A stretch of 64,000 nt of DNA from Vreelandella zhanjiangensis DSM 21076 (GCF_000377665.1 NZ_KB898647.1:437559-501558); one strand, 5' to 3'. Positions 17,360-26,568 are shown, counted from the stretch's first letter. Notes: generated by a model from the sequence alone, not told the origin. Made by a program: numbers and translations.

Positions 17360-17466
17360 GGTGCAGGTTCTCCGTAAGAGGTCATCAATGCGTTACCGGG
17401 TTTTCAAGCCCTAGAATGCTTGTTTAGATACGTACACTTCATGGCAGTTTCAAGTCACAGCGCGCT

Positions 17467-18717
17467 TTATTGGCGGTAGCGGGACAGGAAATTACCGAAT
17501 CTGTCCAGGGCGTCGCCTAGCTGGTCGGCCCAGGGCAGCGTCACGATGCGCACGTGATCGGGTTCCGGCCAGTTAAACGCCGTGCCCTGCACCAGCAGAA
17601 TTTTCTCCTGCAGAAGCAAGTCCAGCACCAGCTTCTGGTCATCCTTAATATTGAACACCTTGGGGTCGAGGCGTGGAAACGCATAGAGTGCGCCCTTCGG
17701 CTTGACGCAGGATACCCCGGGGATGGCATTGAGCTTCTCCACCGTGATATCGCGTTGAGCCAATAAGCGGCCACCCGGCAGAATTAAATCATTGATGGAC
17801 TGGTAACCACCCAGCGCTGTTTGAATCGCATGCTGGGCAGGTACGTTGGCGCACAGACGCATGGAGGCCAACATGGTCAGGCCCTGAATGAAGTCTTTGG
17901 CGCGCTGTTTGGCAATCGTGCCGGAAATCGTCATCCAGCCTGAGCGAAAGCCCGCACAGCGGTAGCTTTTCGACAGCCCGTTCATGGTAATCACCAGTTG
18001 GTCATCATCGGCCAGGGCGCCGGTCGCGGTATGTTCTACGCCGTCATAAAGAATCTTGTCGTAAATCTCGTCAGAGAACACCACCAGGTTGTGCTCTTTG
18101 GCCACGGCCAGTACGTCGCGCACCACGGCCGGTGGATAAACTGCGCCGGTCGGGTTGTTGGGGTTAATCAACACAATCGCGCGGGTACGGCTAGTGATCT
18201 TGGTGCGAATGTCGGCAATATCCGGCGTCCAGTCGGCCTGTTCATCGCATAGGTAGTGCACCCCGTGACCGCCAGAAAGATGGGCGGCTGCAGTCCATAG
18301 CGGGTAGTCCGGCGCGGGGATCAGGACTTCATCGCCATCGTTTAATAGCGCCTGCATGCACATCACGATCAGCTCGGATACGCCGTTGCCGATGTAAATA
18401 TCTTCAATGCCAACGCCCGGGATCTCCTTGCGCTGACACTCCTGCATAATGGCTTTACGGGCCGAATAAAGGCCCTTTGAATCGCAATAGCCCTGGGCGG
18501 TGGGCAGGTTGCGCATCACATCCTGCAAAATCTCTTCAGGTGCTTCAAACCCAAACGGCGCCGGGTTGCCAATATTGAGCTTTAAAATCCGCTGGCCTTC
18601 ATCTTCCAGCCGTTTGGCGTGGTCAAGTACCGGGCCACGGATGTCGTAGCAGACGTTATGCAGTTTATGGGATTTTTTTAGCGTCTGGGGAGGCGCTTGA
18701 AGCTGAGAGGTTTCCAT
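17467..18717 (-). CDS. alaA: Glutamate-pyruvate aminotransferase AlaA
   Basis: PLP-dependent alanine-synthesising transaminase. The sequence follows E. coli AlaA closely across its length: VCYDIRGPVL, LKLNIGNPAPFGFEAPEEI, NLPTAQGYCDSKGLYSARKAIMQ, EDIYIGNGVSELIV, INPNNPTGAVY, and the PLP lysine in NGLSKSYRCAGFRSGW near residue 250. The ATG at 18717 gives 416 residues. An in-frame TTG at 18732 would add five. It is next to the RbgA-like GTPase gene on the same strand with a 57-bp gap. Confidence 0.93.
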   Translation of the reverse strand: METSQLQAPPQTLKKSHKLHNVCYDIRGPVLDHAKRLEDEGQRILKLNIGNPAPFGFEAPEEILQDVMRNLPTAQGYCDSKGLYSARKAIMQECQRKEIPGVGIEDIYIGNGVSELIVMCMQALLNDGDEVLIPAPDYPLWTAAAHLSGGHGVHYLCDEQADWTPDIADIRTKITSRTRAIVLINPNNPTGAVYPPAVVRDVLAVAKEHNLVVFSDEIYDKILYDGVEHTATGALADDDQLVITMNGLSKSYRCAGFRSGWMTISGTIAKQRAKDFIQGLTMLASMRLCANVPAQHAIQTALGGYQSINDLILPGGRLLAQRDITVEKLNAIPGVSCVKPKGALYAFPRLDPKVFNIKDDQKLVLDLLLQEKILLVQGTAFNWPEPDHVRIVTLPWADQLGDALDRFGNFLSRYRQ

Positions 18718-18774
18718 GTGTGATTTATCCAAGAGTGTCCAAAGGCCGTGCGACGGCGCCGGTCGGTTTGCTCA

Positions 18775-19728
18775 TTATGCGTCGGAAAGTGCTTGATTGT
18801 CTTCGTCGTTATGCACAACAGGTGGCGGAATATCGTCGGGCGTTTCCAGCGTTAGGCGGCCGAGCTTGCCATCACGCAGTTCGTGTAGCAGAACTTCGGC
18901 GCCGCGGTGCAAATCTACCTCGCCGCCCGCGCGCAGACCGCCCCGTTTACCGGCGATTTCTTTCAAAATCGCATGGCCATCAAATCCGGCAATCGCCAGG
19001 AAGTCCGGTTTTTTCGGCCCATCCGCATCGACTTCATTGCTAACTGGCGCCTCATAGGTGGGCAGGGCCTTTAGCTTATAGCGAGCGGTCAGCTCAGTAG
19101 GATAGCGCTTGGCAAGCTCGGCGCTGGTCACAATCGCCACGTCGGTATATTCAATCGCGGTATCCCGAATAGCCCCGCTTGCCGCCAGCCGGTATGCACT
19201 TGCCTGGTCTTCAATTTTTGGCCACAGCACGCCAGGCGTATCAATTAGCGCGACTCGCCCATCGATACGTACCTTTTGCTGGCGCTTGGTTACCGCCGGC
19301 TCGTTGCCGGTTTTGGCAATTTTGCGCCCGGCCAAGCCGTTAATCAGGGTGGATTTTCCCACGTTGGGAATGCCCATCACCATCACCCGAACGTCGCGGT
19401 CGGCGCGTACGGCACCTGCAAGCTCATGACAAAGCTTGGGGATTTTCTTGAGCTCGCGGGTGTTGGTCGTGGTGATCGCGAGTGCCCGGGTATCGTCCTG
19501 GGCATCAAAAAACGCCACCCATTCGGCGGTGCGCTCAGGGTCGGCAAGGTCCGCCCGGGAGAGAATTTTCAGCACCGGCTTGTGCCGGGTCAGCTCGGCC
19601 AGCATCGGGTTGGCGCTGGAGTAGGGCAGGCGTGCGTCCAATACTTCAATGACCACGTCGATTTCCGGCAGCGCATCCTTTATCTGGCGGCGGGCCTTGT
19701 TCATATGTCCGGGGAACCAGCCGAGCAT
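18775..19728 (-). CDS. Circularly permuted GTPase, RbgA/YlqF family
   Basis: Ribosome-assembly GTPase with permuted G motifs in the order G4 (SRADLAD, about 57-63), G5, G1 (GIPNVGKSTL, about 118-127), then G3 (DTPGVL). The 317-residue length and the start MLGWFPGHMNKARRQI are typical of YlqF-type proteins. RbgA in Bacillus matures the large subunit; the role in this lineage is inferred from family. A TAGGAG site precedes the ATG. Confidence 0.92.
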   Translation of the reverse strand: MLGWFPGHMNKARRQIKDALPEIDVVIEVLDARLPYSSANPMLAELTRHKPVLKILSRADLADPERTAEWVAFFDAQDDTRALAITTTNTRELKKIPKLCHELAGAVRADRDVRVMVMGIPNVGKSTLINGLAGRKIAKTGNEPAVTKRQQKVRIDGRVALIDTPGVLWPKIEDQASAYRLAASGAIRDTAIEYTDVAIVTSAELAKRYPTELTARYKLKALPTYEAPVSNEVDADGPKKPDFLAIAGFDGHAILKEIAGKRGGLRAGGEVDLHRGAEVLLHELRDGKLGRLTLETPDDIPPPVVHNDEDNQALSDA

Positions 19729-19756
19729 GAGTTTCTCCTACAAGCACAAAAAACGG

Positions 19757-19802
19757 GCATAAAAAAGCGAGCAACCATTCTACCAGATGGTGCCCGCTTT
19801 GC
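19757..19802 (-). terminator. Terminator hairpin of msrB
   Basis: Read on the minus strand, an imperfect stem of AGCGGGCACCAT with ATGGTTGCTCGCT is followed by a run of six T. It sits between msrB and the GTPase gene. Confidence 0.6.
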
Positions 19803-19833
19803 CGGAGTTCGTTATACGTTTATGCCGTAGCGC

Positions 19834-20232
19834 TTACTCGTCAGGATGGAACTCAAGTGAAACGGAGTTGATGCAGTAGCGAAGCCCCGTAGATTCCGGC
19901 GGCCCGTCAGGAAACACGTGGCCCAGATGGGCATCGCAGTGAGAGCACACCACTTCCGTGCGCACCATGCCGTGAGTCGTATCGCTATGCTCTTCGACAC
20001 TGTTTCTGCCCAGTGGCCTGTCGAAGCTTGGCCAACCGCAGCCAGCATCAAACTTGTGCTCGTTTTCAAACAACGGCGCATGGCAGCAGACGCAGTGATA
20101 AATACCCTGAGCGTCGCGAACCTGATAGTCACCCGTAAAAGGGCGCTCGGTGCCTTTCTCACGTGCTACCCGGTACTGCTCGGGGGTCAGCTTTTCACGC
20201 CACTGCTCGGGGGATTTTTCAATTTTGGCCAT
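19834..20232 (-). CDS. msrB: Peptide-methionine (R)-S-oxide reductase MsrB
   Basis: Reduces methionine-R-sulfoxide in oxidised proteins. The 132-residue product has two zinc CxxC pairs (CVCCHAPLF and [12 protein letters not shown]), [10 protein letters not shown], and the catalytic cysteine in [11 protein letters not shown]. The family start is present: [26 protein letters not shown]. An AGGAGACATTAA leader precedes the ATG, and a 16-bp tandem repeat lies about 45 bp upstream. Confidence 0.96.
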   Translation of the reverse strand: MAKIEKSPEQWREKLTPEQYRVAREKGTERPFTGDYQVRDAQGIYHCVCCHAPLFENEHKFDAGCGWPSFDRPLGRNSVEEHSDTTHGMVRTEVVCSHCDAHLGHVFPDGPPESTGLRYCINSVSLEFHPDE

Positions 20233-20276
20233 TTAATGTCTCCTTTCCCTCTATTACTTGCAGGCTAGCGTACTCT

Positions 20277-20308
20277 TTTCAGTAAAGACAGATTTCAGTA
20301 AAGACAGA
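20277..20308. repeat. Perfect 16-bp tandem duplication upstream of msrB
   Basis: TTTCAGTAAAGACAGA occurs twice without mismatch. A third, diverged copy (CATCAGTAAATACACA) lies at 20312-20327. Confidence 0.85.
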
Positions 20309-20481
20309 TCACATCAGTAAATACACAACCATCGATGGTTAAAAGCAGGACCTGCTAAGACAGCATAGCACCCACCTGAGTTCGGCGGCCAAAGGGCGTA
20401 ACCGCCGGTTAATAGCAAGGGTAAGCACAGGGCTTGAAAGAACTTGTTGCACAGATAGAAAGCAGAGCGATATCAGAGTGC

Positions 20482-20510
20482 TTGACAGAAACTCATGCTC
20501 TGAGTAATAT
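20482..20510 (+). promoter_or_regulatory. Sigma70-type promoter of the tRNA-Glu/Gly cluster
   Basis: TTGACA and TAATAT are separated by exactly 17 bases, about 29 bp before the first tRNA. A GC-rich discriminator (ACGCGCC) follows, as in stringently controlled stable-RNA promoters. Confidence 0.85.
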
Positions 20511-20538
20511 ACGCGCCACCTCGACGAGGCAATGAAAC

Positions 20539-20614
20539 GTCCCATTCGTCTAGTGGTCTAGGACACCGCCCTTTCACGGCGGTAACAGGGGTTCGAACCC
20601 CCTATGGGACGCCA
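20539..20614 (+). tRNA. tRNA-Glu (TTC)
   Basis: A 76-base cloverleaf. Acceptor GTCCCAT pairs with ATGGGAC, the anticodon loop is CTTTCAC, the T-arm is AGGGG-TTCGAA-CCCCT, and CCA is encoded. First of three near-identical copies. Confidence 0.97.
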
Positions 20615-20638
20615 ATTACATCGTTAGGGTATCGGAGT

Positions 20639-20713
20639 GCGGGAATAGCTCAGTGGTAGAGCATCGCCTTGCCAAGGCGAGGGTCGAGAGTTCGAATCTC
20701 TTTTCCCGCTCCA
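20639..20713 (+). tRNA. tRNA-Gly (GCC)
   Basis: Acceptor GCGGGAA pairs with TTCCCGC, the anticodon loop is TTGCCAA, the T-arm is GAGAGTTCGAATCTC, and CCA is encoded. First of three copies. Confidence 0.97.
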
Positions 20714-20719
20714 AAATAC

Positions 20720-20795
20720 GTCCCATTCGTCTAGTGGTCTAGGACACCGCCCTTTCACGGCGGTAACAGGGGTTCGAACCCCCTATGGGACGCCA
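20720..20795 (+). tRNA. tRNA-Glu (TTC), second copy
   Basis: Identical to the first copy in the visible cloverleaf, with encoded CCA. It lies six bases after the preceding tRNA-Gly. Confidence 0.97.
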
Positions 20796-20819
20796 ATCCG
20801 ATTGCGAAAAATTGATTAA

Positions 20820-20894
20820 GCGGGAATAGCTCAGTGGTAGAGCATCGCCTTGCCAAGGCGAGGGTCGAGAGTTCGAATCTCTTTTCCCGCTCCA
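20820..20894 (+). tRNA. tRNA-Gly (GCC), second copy
   Basis: Same sequence as the first tRNA-Gly, with encoded CCA. Confidence 0.97.
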
Positions 20895-20928
20895 ATCAAG
20901 TGATTGATAGTGTGGTTAAGCAAGTGCA

Positions 20929-20976
20929 GGTCGAGAGCTGGTGCGCCAGTCCGATCAAATCTCTTTTCCCGCTCCA
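20929..20976 (+). repeat. Interrupted copy of the tRNA-Gly 3' end (copy 1)
   Basis: Begins GGTCGAGAG and ends CTCTTTTCCCGCTCCA exactly as tRNA-Gly does, but carries a 16-base insertion where the T-loop would be (CTGG..CGCCAG hairpin). No 5' half is present, so it is not a functional tRNA gene. Confidence 0.85.
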
Positions 20977-20995
20977 ATCAAATAGATGTCTATAC

Positions 20996-21071
20996 GTCCC
21001 ATTCGTCTAGTGGCCTAGGACACCGCCCTTTCACGGCGGTAACAAGGGTTCGAACCCCTTATGGGACGCCA
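20996..21071 (+). tRNA. tRNA-Glu (TTC), third copy
   Basis: Differs from the other two by T-to-C in the D-loop and a compensated change in the T-stem (AAGGG with CCCTT instead of AGGGG with CCCCT). Pairing is preserved, so it should be functional. Confidence 0.96.
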
Positions 21072-21089
21072 TCTAAAACAGTTTGCGTT

Positions 21090-21164
21090 GCGGGAATAGC
21101 TCAGTGGTAGAGCATCGCCTTGCCAAGGCGAGGGTCGAGAGTTCGAATCTCTTTTCCCGCTCCA
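21090..21164 (+). tRNA. tRNA-Gly (GCC), third copy
   Basis: Same cloverleaf as the other two tRNA-Gly genes, with encoded CCA. Confidence 0.97.
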
Positions 21165-21192
21165 TGCAAACAGTCGCATCCAGTGATGCGAT

Positions 21193-21240
21193 GGTCGAGA
21201 GCTGGAACGCCAGCCCGGTCGAATCTCTTTTCCCGCTCCA
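21193..21240 (+). repeat. Interrupted copy of the tRNA-Gly 3' end (copy 2)
   Basis: Same 48-base architecture as the copy at 20929. Differences fall in the insertion (CTGGAACGCCAG versus CTGGTGCGCCAG) and its right flank. The inserted hairpin arms CTGG and CCAG are conserved. Confidence 0.85.
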
Positions 21241-21418
21241 TGCAAACATCTCCAGCTCGTTACCCCTCTAGTTTGTTATCTCTTCTGTTTATTCTCTTGA
21301 ATATATCGTTTCTACCCACCGTCTTTGCTGACGGCGTTTTGCCGTGCGCGTAATTTATACACAGGTGGTTGATAACGGCCTACGCCCAGGCGGCATGCCT
21401 GAGCATAAGCGGTGATGC

Positions 21419-23050
21419 TTAACTCAGCGTGAAGTGATTGACGATGCTATTGAGCGACTGGGAGCGCTGTTTCAGGTCGTGCGCCGAGTCGGCGGTTTGC
21501 TGAACCATGGTGGCGTTATCCTGGGTCGATTGATCAAGTTGGGCGATGGCCACATTGATCTGCTCAATACCCTGGGTTTGCTCGTGAGTGGCGGCGGTGA
21601 TGTCCGCGAACAGGTCGTTGATGCGCTGAATCTGCTGGTCAATATGCTGCATGCGTTCCCTGGCGGTGGTCACCAGCGATGCGCCGTTATCTACTTGCGC
21701 ATTAGATGTGTTGATCAGCGTTTTAATCTCGTGGGCGGCTGTTGCCGAACGGTTAGCCAACTGACGCACTTCGCCAGCTACCACGGCAAAGCCTCGGCCA
21801 TGCTCGCCCGCCCGTGCGGCTTCGACAGACGCATTAAGCGCCAGAATATTGGTCTGGAAGGCAATGCTGTCGATTAGCGTGACAATATCGGCAATCTTGG
21901 CCGCTTCGGCACTGATTTCCTGCATGGAGGTAACGGCTTCACCGATGGCCTTCTGGCCAACCTGTGAGGTGTCGCTGGCGCTGCGTACCAGTTCCTTGGC
22001 TTGTTCGACGTTCTCGGCATTCTGGCGCACGGTCGCGGTGACCTCTTCCATGCTCGCAGAGGTTTGCTGAAGGGCGGCGGCCTGCTGCTCGGTGCGCGAT
22101 GAAAGCTCCTGGTTGCCTGCGGCGATATCGCCGGAGTTATGGTCCACCGCCGCGCTGGTCGTATGGATTTCCTGCATCGTGGCGTGCAGCTTGTCACGCA
22201 TCTGCTGGATATCGTAAAGCAGACTGTTGGTATCGTTAGCGCTCAAATTCACCTTGGCCGTCAAATCACCCTGGGCAATCCGCCCGACAACGCTTGCTGC
22301 ATAGCTCGGCTCGCCGCCCAGACGACGTAGAATCAGGGAAATCATTCCCCAGAACGCCAGGGTGACCAAGGCACCTGCCAATAGGCCGACCAGAATGCTT
22401 TTCATTAGCTGGCCCATGATCGTGCGGCTTATATCGCCCATAAAGACGCCACTGGCTATATATACGTCCCAAGGGGCATAGGCTTCGGCGTACGCACGCA
22501 CCAGAGGCATTGCATCGTTACCCCGGGCGAAATTCGAATGGTATTCGGTAAAGCCGTGCCCTGAGGCTTGCGTGTTATCCAGGATAGAGCGAAAGATTAA
22601 CTTGCCTTCTGGGTCCACCGCTTGGGAGACATCTTCCCCGAAGCTGCGACGCGGATGGGCAAGCATTTTCAGGTCGCCGCTAAAGGCAAACAGATAGTTA
22701 TCATCTTCGCCAAAGCGCACATCGCGAATCGTTTCAAACGCGAGCGTCTTCGCTTCTTCTAGGGTTATTTCACCTTGCTGGGCGAGCTGATCAAAATGCT
22801 CCATGGTTGAAACTGCGATATCCACCGCAACGACCATACGTTGCTCACGCTCGCTATAAAGCAGCGCCCGACTTTGCAAGGCGTTTACGGCAATCATGAT
22901 CGCAAGTATGAGCCATAATACGGCCACGCCCATAAGCCGTTGGCGGCGTAAGGAAAGGGCTGCCAAGCCTCGCTTGGACGGAGTGGATGAACGTTCAGTA
23001 ACAGGTTGCTGCGTAAAGGTGACAGAGGGGTAGGGCGTCATCGTGCTCAT
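21419..23050 (-). CDS. Methyl-accepting chemotaxis protein with Cache sensor
   Basis: Transmembrane chemoreceptor of 543 residues. TM1 lies at about 38-58. A periplasmic single-Cache (sCache_2) domain covers about 65-205, with [21 protein letters not shown] and [11 protein letters not shown]2 lies near 215-240, then HAMP, and a cytoplasmic signalling domain whose hairpin tip carries [22 protein letters not shown], the CheA/CheW contact region. The ligand cannot be told from sequence; sCache_2 receptors often sense small carboxylates. There is no chemotaxis operon nearby, so it is an orphan receptor. Confidence 0.92.
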   Translation of the reverse strand: MSTMTPYPSVTFTQQPVTERSSTPSKRGLAALSLRRQRLMGVAVLWLILAIMIAVNALQSRALLYSEREQRMVVAVDIAVSTMEHFDQLAQQGEITLEEAKTLAFETIRDVRFGEDDNYLFAFSGDLKMLAHPRRSFGEDVSQAVDPEGKLIFRSILDNTQASGHGFTEYHSNFARGNDAMPLVRAYAEAYAPWDVYIASGVFMGDISRTIMGQLMKSILVGLLAGALVTLAFWGMISLILRRLGGEPSYAASVVGRIAQGDLTAKVNLSANDTNSLLYDIQQMRDKLHATMQEIHTTSAAVDHNSGDIAAGNQELSSRTEQQAAALQQTSASMEEVTATVRQNAENVEQAKELVRSASDTSQVGQKAIGEAVTSMQEISAEAAKIADIVTLIDSIAFQTNILALNASVEAARAGEHGRGFAVVAGEVRQLANRSATAAHEIKTLINTSNAQVDNGASLVTTARERMQHIDQQIQRINDLFADITAATHEQTQGIEQINVAIAQLDQSTQDNATMVQQTADSAHDLKQRSQSLNSIVNHFTLS

Positions 23051-23121
23051 TTAGTGATTTCTCATTTATTTATAAGTGCTTCATTCCCTTGGATGCCAAC
23101 GTAATAACGTAAAGGCATGGT

Positions 23122-23139
23122 CTAATACTAAAGTATTAG
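23122..23139. promoter_or_regulatory. 18-bp palindrome between the chemoreceptor and ABC genes
   Basis: CTAATACT and AGTATTAG flank AA. The symmetry is perfect. It could be an operator for either divergent gene, but no regulator is known. Confidence 0.3.
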
Positions 23140-23318
23140 TCGCCTGCCTGGGTGTGGCAAAATGTCACAAAAGCGCTGTCAGGTGAAAATAATTAGCGGA
23201 TTAACGAATAAGCCGTCTGATACCATGGAGCGCTGGCTTGAAAATAAAGCCGAACGCCCCGATATCATGGCTTCTTACGCATTTTTTTATGCCCCTATTT
23301 TGCTGACAGGACATCTTT

Positions 23319-24287
23319 ATGGCCGAACCGGCATTGTCTATCCGTGGCCTTACAAAGGTGTACGGCAACGGCTTTCAAGCGTTAAAAGGTATTGATCTCG
23401 ACGTCCAGCAGGGCGATTTTTTTGCGTTGTTGGGCCCCAATGGCGCAGGCAAATCCACCACCCTCGGCGTGGTGTGTTCACTGGTGCAGAAGTCGGAAGG
23501 CAAGGTGTCGATTTTTGGTATCGACATCGATAAGGACTTCGCCAAGGCCAAGTACCAGCTAGGTGTGGTTCCCCAGGAGTTCAACTTTAACCAGTTCGAG
23601 AAGGTGCTTGATATCGTGCTGGCCCAGGCGGGCTATTACGGCATGACCCGCCGTGAAGCATTGCCGCGTGCCGAGCAGCTACTGCGCGACCTAGGTCTGT
23701 GGGACAAGCGCAACGGCAACGCGCGCATGCTTTCCGGCGGTATGAAGCGCCGCCTGATGATTGCCCGGGCGCTGATGCATCGGCCCAAGCTGTTAATTCT
23801 GGATGAGCCCACGGCAGGTGTGGATATCGAACTGCGCCGCAGCATGTGGGAATACATGCGCCGCATCAATCAGGATGAAGGCACCACAATTATTCTAACC
23901 ACCCACTATCTGGAAGAGGCGGAAAGCCTGTGCCGCAATATCGCTATCATCAATCATGGCGAAATCGTGCGGAACACCAGCGTGCGCGAACTGCTCGCCG
24001 AGCTTGATACCGAAACCTTCCTGCTCGACCTGGCGGAGCCGGTTAGCCAACCACCCGTCATCGAAGGGTTTGAAATTACCCAGGTTGAGCCTTCGCAGCT
24101 GGCGCTGGTGATTCATCGCGGCCAGCAGTTGAACGATGTGTTCAGTGTGTTAAGCGAACAGGGGATGCAGGTGGTTTCCATGCGCAACCGCGCCAACCGG
24201 CTGGAAGAGATGTTCGTATCAATGGTAGAGGCAGGCAACAACGCGATAGATAAGCGCGCCGAACTGGACAAGGAGGCGCAGGCATGA
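23319..24287 (+). CDS. ABC-2 exporter ATP-binding protein (YadG-type)
   Basis: ATPase of 322 residues with Walker A GPNGAGKST (39-47), the Q-loop in GVVPQEFNFNQFE, signature LSGGMKRR near 143, Walker B LLILDEPTAGVD and H-loop TTHYLEEAE. The C-terminal DUF4162-like part ends in NRLEEMFVSMV, typical of ABC-2 exporters. It overlaps the permease gene by four bases (ATGA), so the two form one transport unit. Substrate is unknown. An ACAGGAC site precedes the ATG. Confidence 0.92.
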   Translation: MAEPALSIRGLTKVYGNGFQALKGIDLDVQQGDFFALLGPNGAGKSTTLGVVCSLVQKSEGKVSIFGIDIDKDFAKAKYQLGVVPQEFNFNQFEKVLDIVLAQAGYYGMTRREALPRAEQLLRDLGLWDKRNGNARMLSGGMKRRLMIARALMHRPKLLILDEPTAGVDIELRRSMWEYMRRINQDEGTTIILTTHYLEEAESLCRNIAIINHGEIVRNTSVRELLAELDTETFLLDLAEPVSQPPVIEGFEITQVEPSQLALVIHRGQQLNDVFSVLSEQGMQVVSMRNRANRLEEMFVSMVEAGNNAIDKRAELDKEAQA

Positions 24288-25057
24288 ATGCAACGCAAAC
24301 GTTCGTAGCGCTCTGGACGCTGGTACTTAAAGAGATCAAGCGCTTTACGCGCATCTGGCCGCAAACGCTGTTGCCGCCGTCTATCACCATGGCGATGTAC
24401 TTCATCATCTTTGGCAATCTGATTGGCTCGCGTATTGGAGATATGGACGGTTTCTCCTACATGGACTTTATCGTCCCCGGCCTGATCATGATGTCGGTGA
24501 TCACCAACAGCTACTCTAACGTGGCCTCAAGCTTCTTCTCGAACAAGTTTCAGCGCTCGGTGGAAGAGCTGATGGTTTCCCCCATGCCGAACTGGGTGAT
24601 TTTATCCGGGTTTATTTTAGGCGGTATGGCGCGTGGTCTGGGCGTCGGCCTGATCGTCACGCTGGTATCGCTGTTCTTTACCCAGCTGACGGTCGAGCAT
24701 CCGTTATTAACCATACTGGTGGTGGTATTAACCTCGGCGCTGTTCTCGCTTGGCGGCTTTATCAATGCGCTGCTGGCCAACAAGTTTGACGATATTTCCA
24801 TCGTGCCGACGTTTATCCTGACCCCGCTGACCTACCTGGGCGGGGTGTTCTACTCCATCTCCATGCTGCCTAATTTCTGGCAGGGCGTGTCGATGTTGAA
24901 CCCCATCCTGTACATGGTTAACGTCTTCCGTTACGGGTTCCTGGGCGTATCGGATATTCCGGTAGGCTGGGCGCTGGCGGCCATCTTTGGCTTTATCATT
25001 GTGCTATTTTTCGTCGCGCTAAGCATGCTGGAGCGTGGTAAAGGCATTCGCAGTTAA
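24284..25057 (+). CDS. ABC-2 family permease (YadH-type)
   Basis: Membrane partner of the preceding ATPase, 257 residues with about six membrane helices. Family patterns are visible: PSITMAMYFIIFGNLIGSRIG, GLIMMSVITNSYSNVASSFFSNKFQRSVEELMVSPMP and the YLGGVFYSISMLPNFWQ loop. Start and stop overlap the ATPase gene by four bases. Likely an exporter of a small hydrophobic or envelope compound; the substrate is not known. Confidence 0.92.
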   Translation: MNATQTFVALWTLVLKEIKRFTRIWPQTLLPPSITMAMYFIIFGNLIGSRIGDMDGFSYMDFIVPGLIMMSVITNSYSNVASSFFSNKFQRSVEELMVSPMPNWVILSGFILGGMARGLGVGLIVTLVSLFFTQLTVEHPLLTILVVVLTSALFSLGGFINALLANKFDDISIVPTFILTPLTYLGGVFYSISMLPNFWQGVSMLNPILYMVNVFRYGFLGVSDIPVGWALAAIFGFIIVLFFVALSMLERGKGIRS

Positions 25058-25062
25058 CCGTA

Positions 25063-25107
25063 TCACCGTTATCAAGATACCGTTGATAAAGTTACCGTTT
25101 ATAAAGA
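25063..25107. repeat. 15-bp tandem repeat, three units, upstream of queF
   Basis: Units TCACCGTTATCAAGA, TACCGTTGATAAAGT and TACCGTTTATAAAGA fill most of the 62-bp gap before queF. The last unit runs into the AGAGAG ribosome site. Confidence 0.85.
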
Positions 25108-25119
25108 GAGTACTGCCCT

Positions 25120-25953
25120 ATGGCACATCGCCCCGATACCTTAGAGCACGCGCCCCTGGGGCGCGATTCCGCCTACCCAGAGCAGTACGATGCCGGGCTA
25201 CTGTTTCCAATCCCCCGCGCCGCCAACCGCGCGCCGTTAGGGATTGAAGAGGGCAAGCTACCTTTTGTCGGCGAGGATGAATGGCACGCCTTTGAGGTTT
25301 CCTGGCTTAACGCCCGTGGCAAGCCCATCGTGGCCGTGGCGCGTTTTCGCCTGCCCGCTGAATCGCCCAGCCTGATCGAATCCAAATCCTGGAAGCTCTA
25401 CCTCAACAGCTTTAACCAGACGCGTGTGGAAAGCCGCGAGGCAGTGGTCGAAACGTTGACGCGCGACTTGAGCGCGGCTGCCTGTGCCCCGGTAAGCGTT
25501 GAGCTACTCGGTGTGGAAGACGCCGAGCTTGCCCCTCGGCCGTTACCCGGCGACTGCCTGGACGACCTGGACATCGAAGTAAGCGATTACACACCCAGCG
25601 CTGCCCATTTAGCGGTAAGCGATGAGGTGGTGGAAGAAACGCTGCACTCGCACCTGCTCAAATCCAACTGCCCGGTGACCGGCCAGCCCGACTGGGGCAG
25701 CGTGATGATTCGCTATAAAGGCCCGAAGCTCGATCGCGAAGGGTTGCTGCGCTACCTGATCGGCTATCGCCAGCACCAGGACTTTCACGAGCACTGTGTC
25801 GAGCATATCTTCACCGACCTGATGCAGCACGCCAAACCTACCGAGCTTCTGGTGCTTGCGCGCTATGTGCGCCGAGGCGGGTTGGATATCAGCCCCTGGC
25901 GCGCCACGCCCGGCCTTGCGCCGCCAAGCCCCTTGCGTCTGGCAAGACAGTAA
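25120..25953 (+). CDS. queF: NADPH-dependent 7-cyano-7-deazaguanine reductase QueF
   Basis: Reduces preQ0 to preQ1 in queuosine synthesis. The 277-residue length is the bimodular (YqcD/E. coli) type. The NADPH-binding QueF motif ESKSWKLY lies at 87-94. The catalytic cysteine C184 lies in KSNCPVTGQPDWG, with the conserved Asp at 191, and the C-terminal half contains YRQHQDFHEHCVE. The remaining queuosine genes are not in the window. Confidence 0.95.
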   Translation: MAHRPDTLEHAPLGRDSAYPEQYDAGLLFPIPRAANRAPLGIEEGKLPFVGEDEWHAFEVSWLNARGKPIVAVARFRLPAESPSLIESKSWKLYLNSFNQTRVESREAVVETLTRDLSAAACAPVSVELLGVEDAELAPRPLPGDCLDDLDIEVSDYTPSAAHLAVSDEVVEETLHSHLLKSNCPVTGQPDWGSVMIRYKGPKLDREGLLRYLIGYRQHQDFHEHCVEHIFTDLMQHAKPTELLVLARYVRRGGLDISPWRATPGLAPPSPLRLARQ

Positions 25954-26000
25954 GCGACTGCGCTACAGTAGTGCCTAACTGATTGATAGGATGAAACCAA

Positions 26001-26561
26001 ATGGATGGACTCACGCTTCTTCATAGCCGCAGCTCAATGGGTAAGCTGGTTGAGCCTGCGCCCACTGCCGAGCAGATGGACGCCATTTACCAGGCAGCCC
26101 TACGTGCCCCCGACCACAAAGAACTGCGCCCCTGGCGGTTTATTGAGTTCACCGGGGAAGGGCGTACGCGCCTGGGTGAGCTGTTTGCTGAAGCTGAGTT
26201 TCAGGAAGACCCCAGTGCCGACGACGACACGCTGAATTCAGCGCGTAAAAAGCCGTTGCGCGCGCCGATGATTATCGCCGTAATCGCCAAGGTAACGCCG
26301 GATCTTCCCAAAGTGCCCAAGATGGAGCAGGTGATTTCCGCAGGCTGCGCCGCCCACGGCATTTTGCTGGCGGCCCACGCGCAGGAGCTGGGTGCCATGT
26401 GGCGTAGCGGTAAGTACGCCTTTGACCCCGTGGTACGCAAAGGGCTTTCCCTGGAAGAAGACGACGAAGTGGTCGCGTTTATCTACCTGGGCAACCTGGG
26501 CGGGCGCCACAAGCCGCTGCCCCAGCACAACGTGGCCGACTTTGTAGAGCGTTGGACGTAA
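26001..26561 (+). CDS. Nitroreductase family protein (YdjA-type)
   Basis: FMN-dependent reductase of 186 residues, small like E. coli YdjA. FMN-contact segments HSRSSMGKL and APDHKELRPWRF occur near the N-terminus, and GAMWRSGKYAFDP and VVAFIYLGNLG later. The natural substrate is unknown. It lies 47 bp after queF and 7 bp before the thioesterase gene, so the three may share a transcript. The ATG follows AGGATG. Confidence 0.88.
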   Translation: MDGLTLLHSRSSMGKLVEPAPTAEQMDAIYQAALRAPDHKELRPWRFIEFTGEGRTRLGELFAEAEFQEDPSADDDTLNSARKKPLRAPMIIAVIAKVTPDLPKVPKMEQVISAGCAAHGILLAAHAQELGAMWRSGKYAFDPVVRKGLSLEEDDEVVAFIYLGNLGGRHKPLPQHNVADFVERWT

Positions 26562-26568
26562 GGAGTTA

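Noticed and set aside
20895-21240. Two additional tRNA-Gly genes
   Set aside because: Only the 3' part is present, the T-loop is interrupted by 16 bases, and there is no acceptor 5' strand or anticodon arm.
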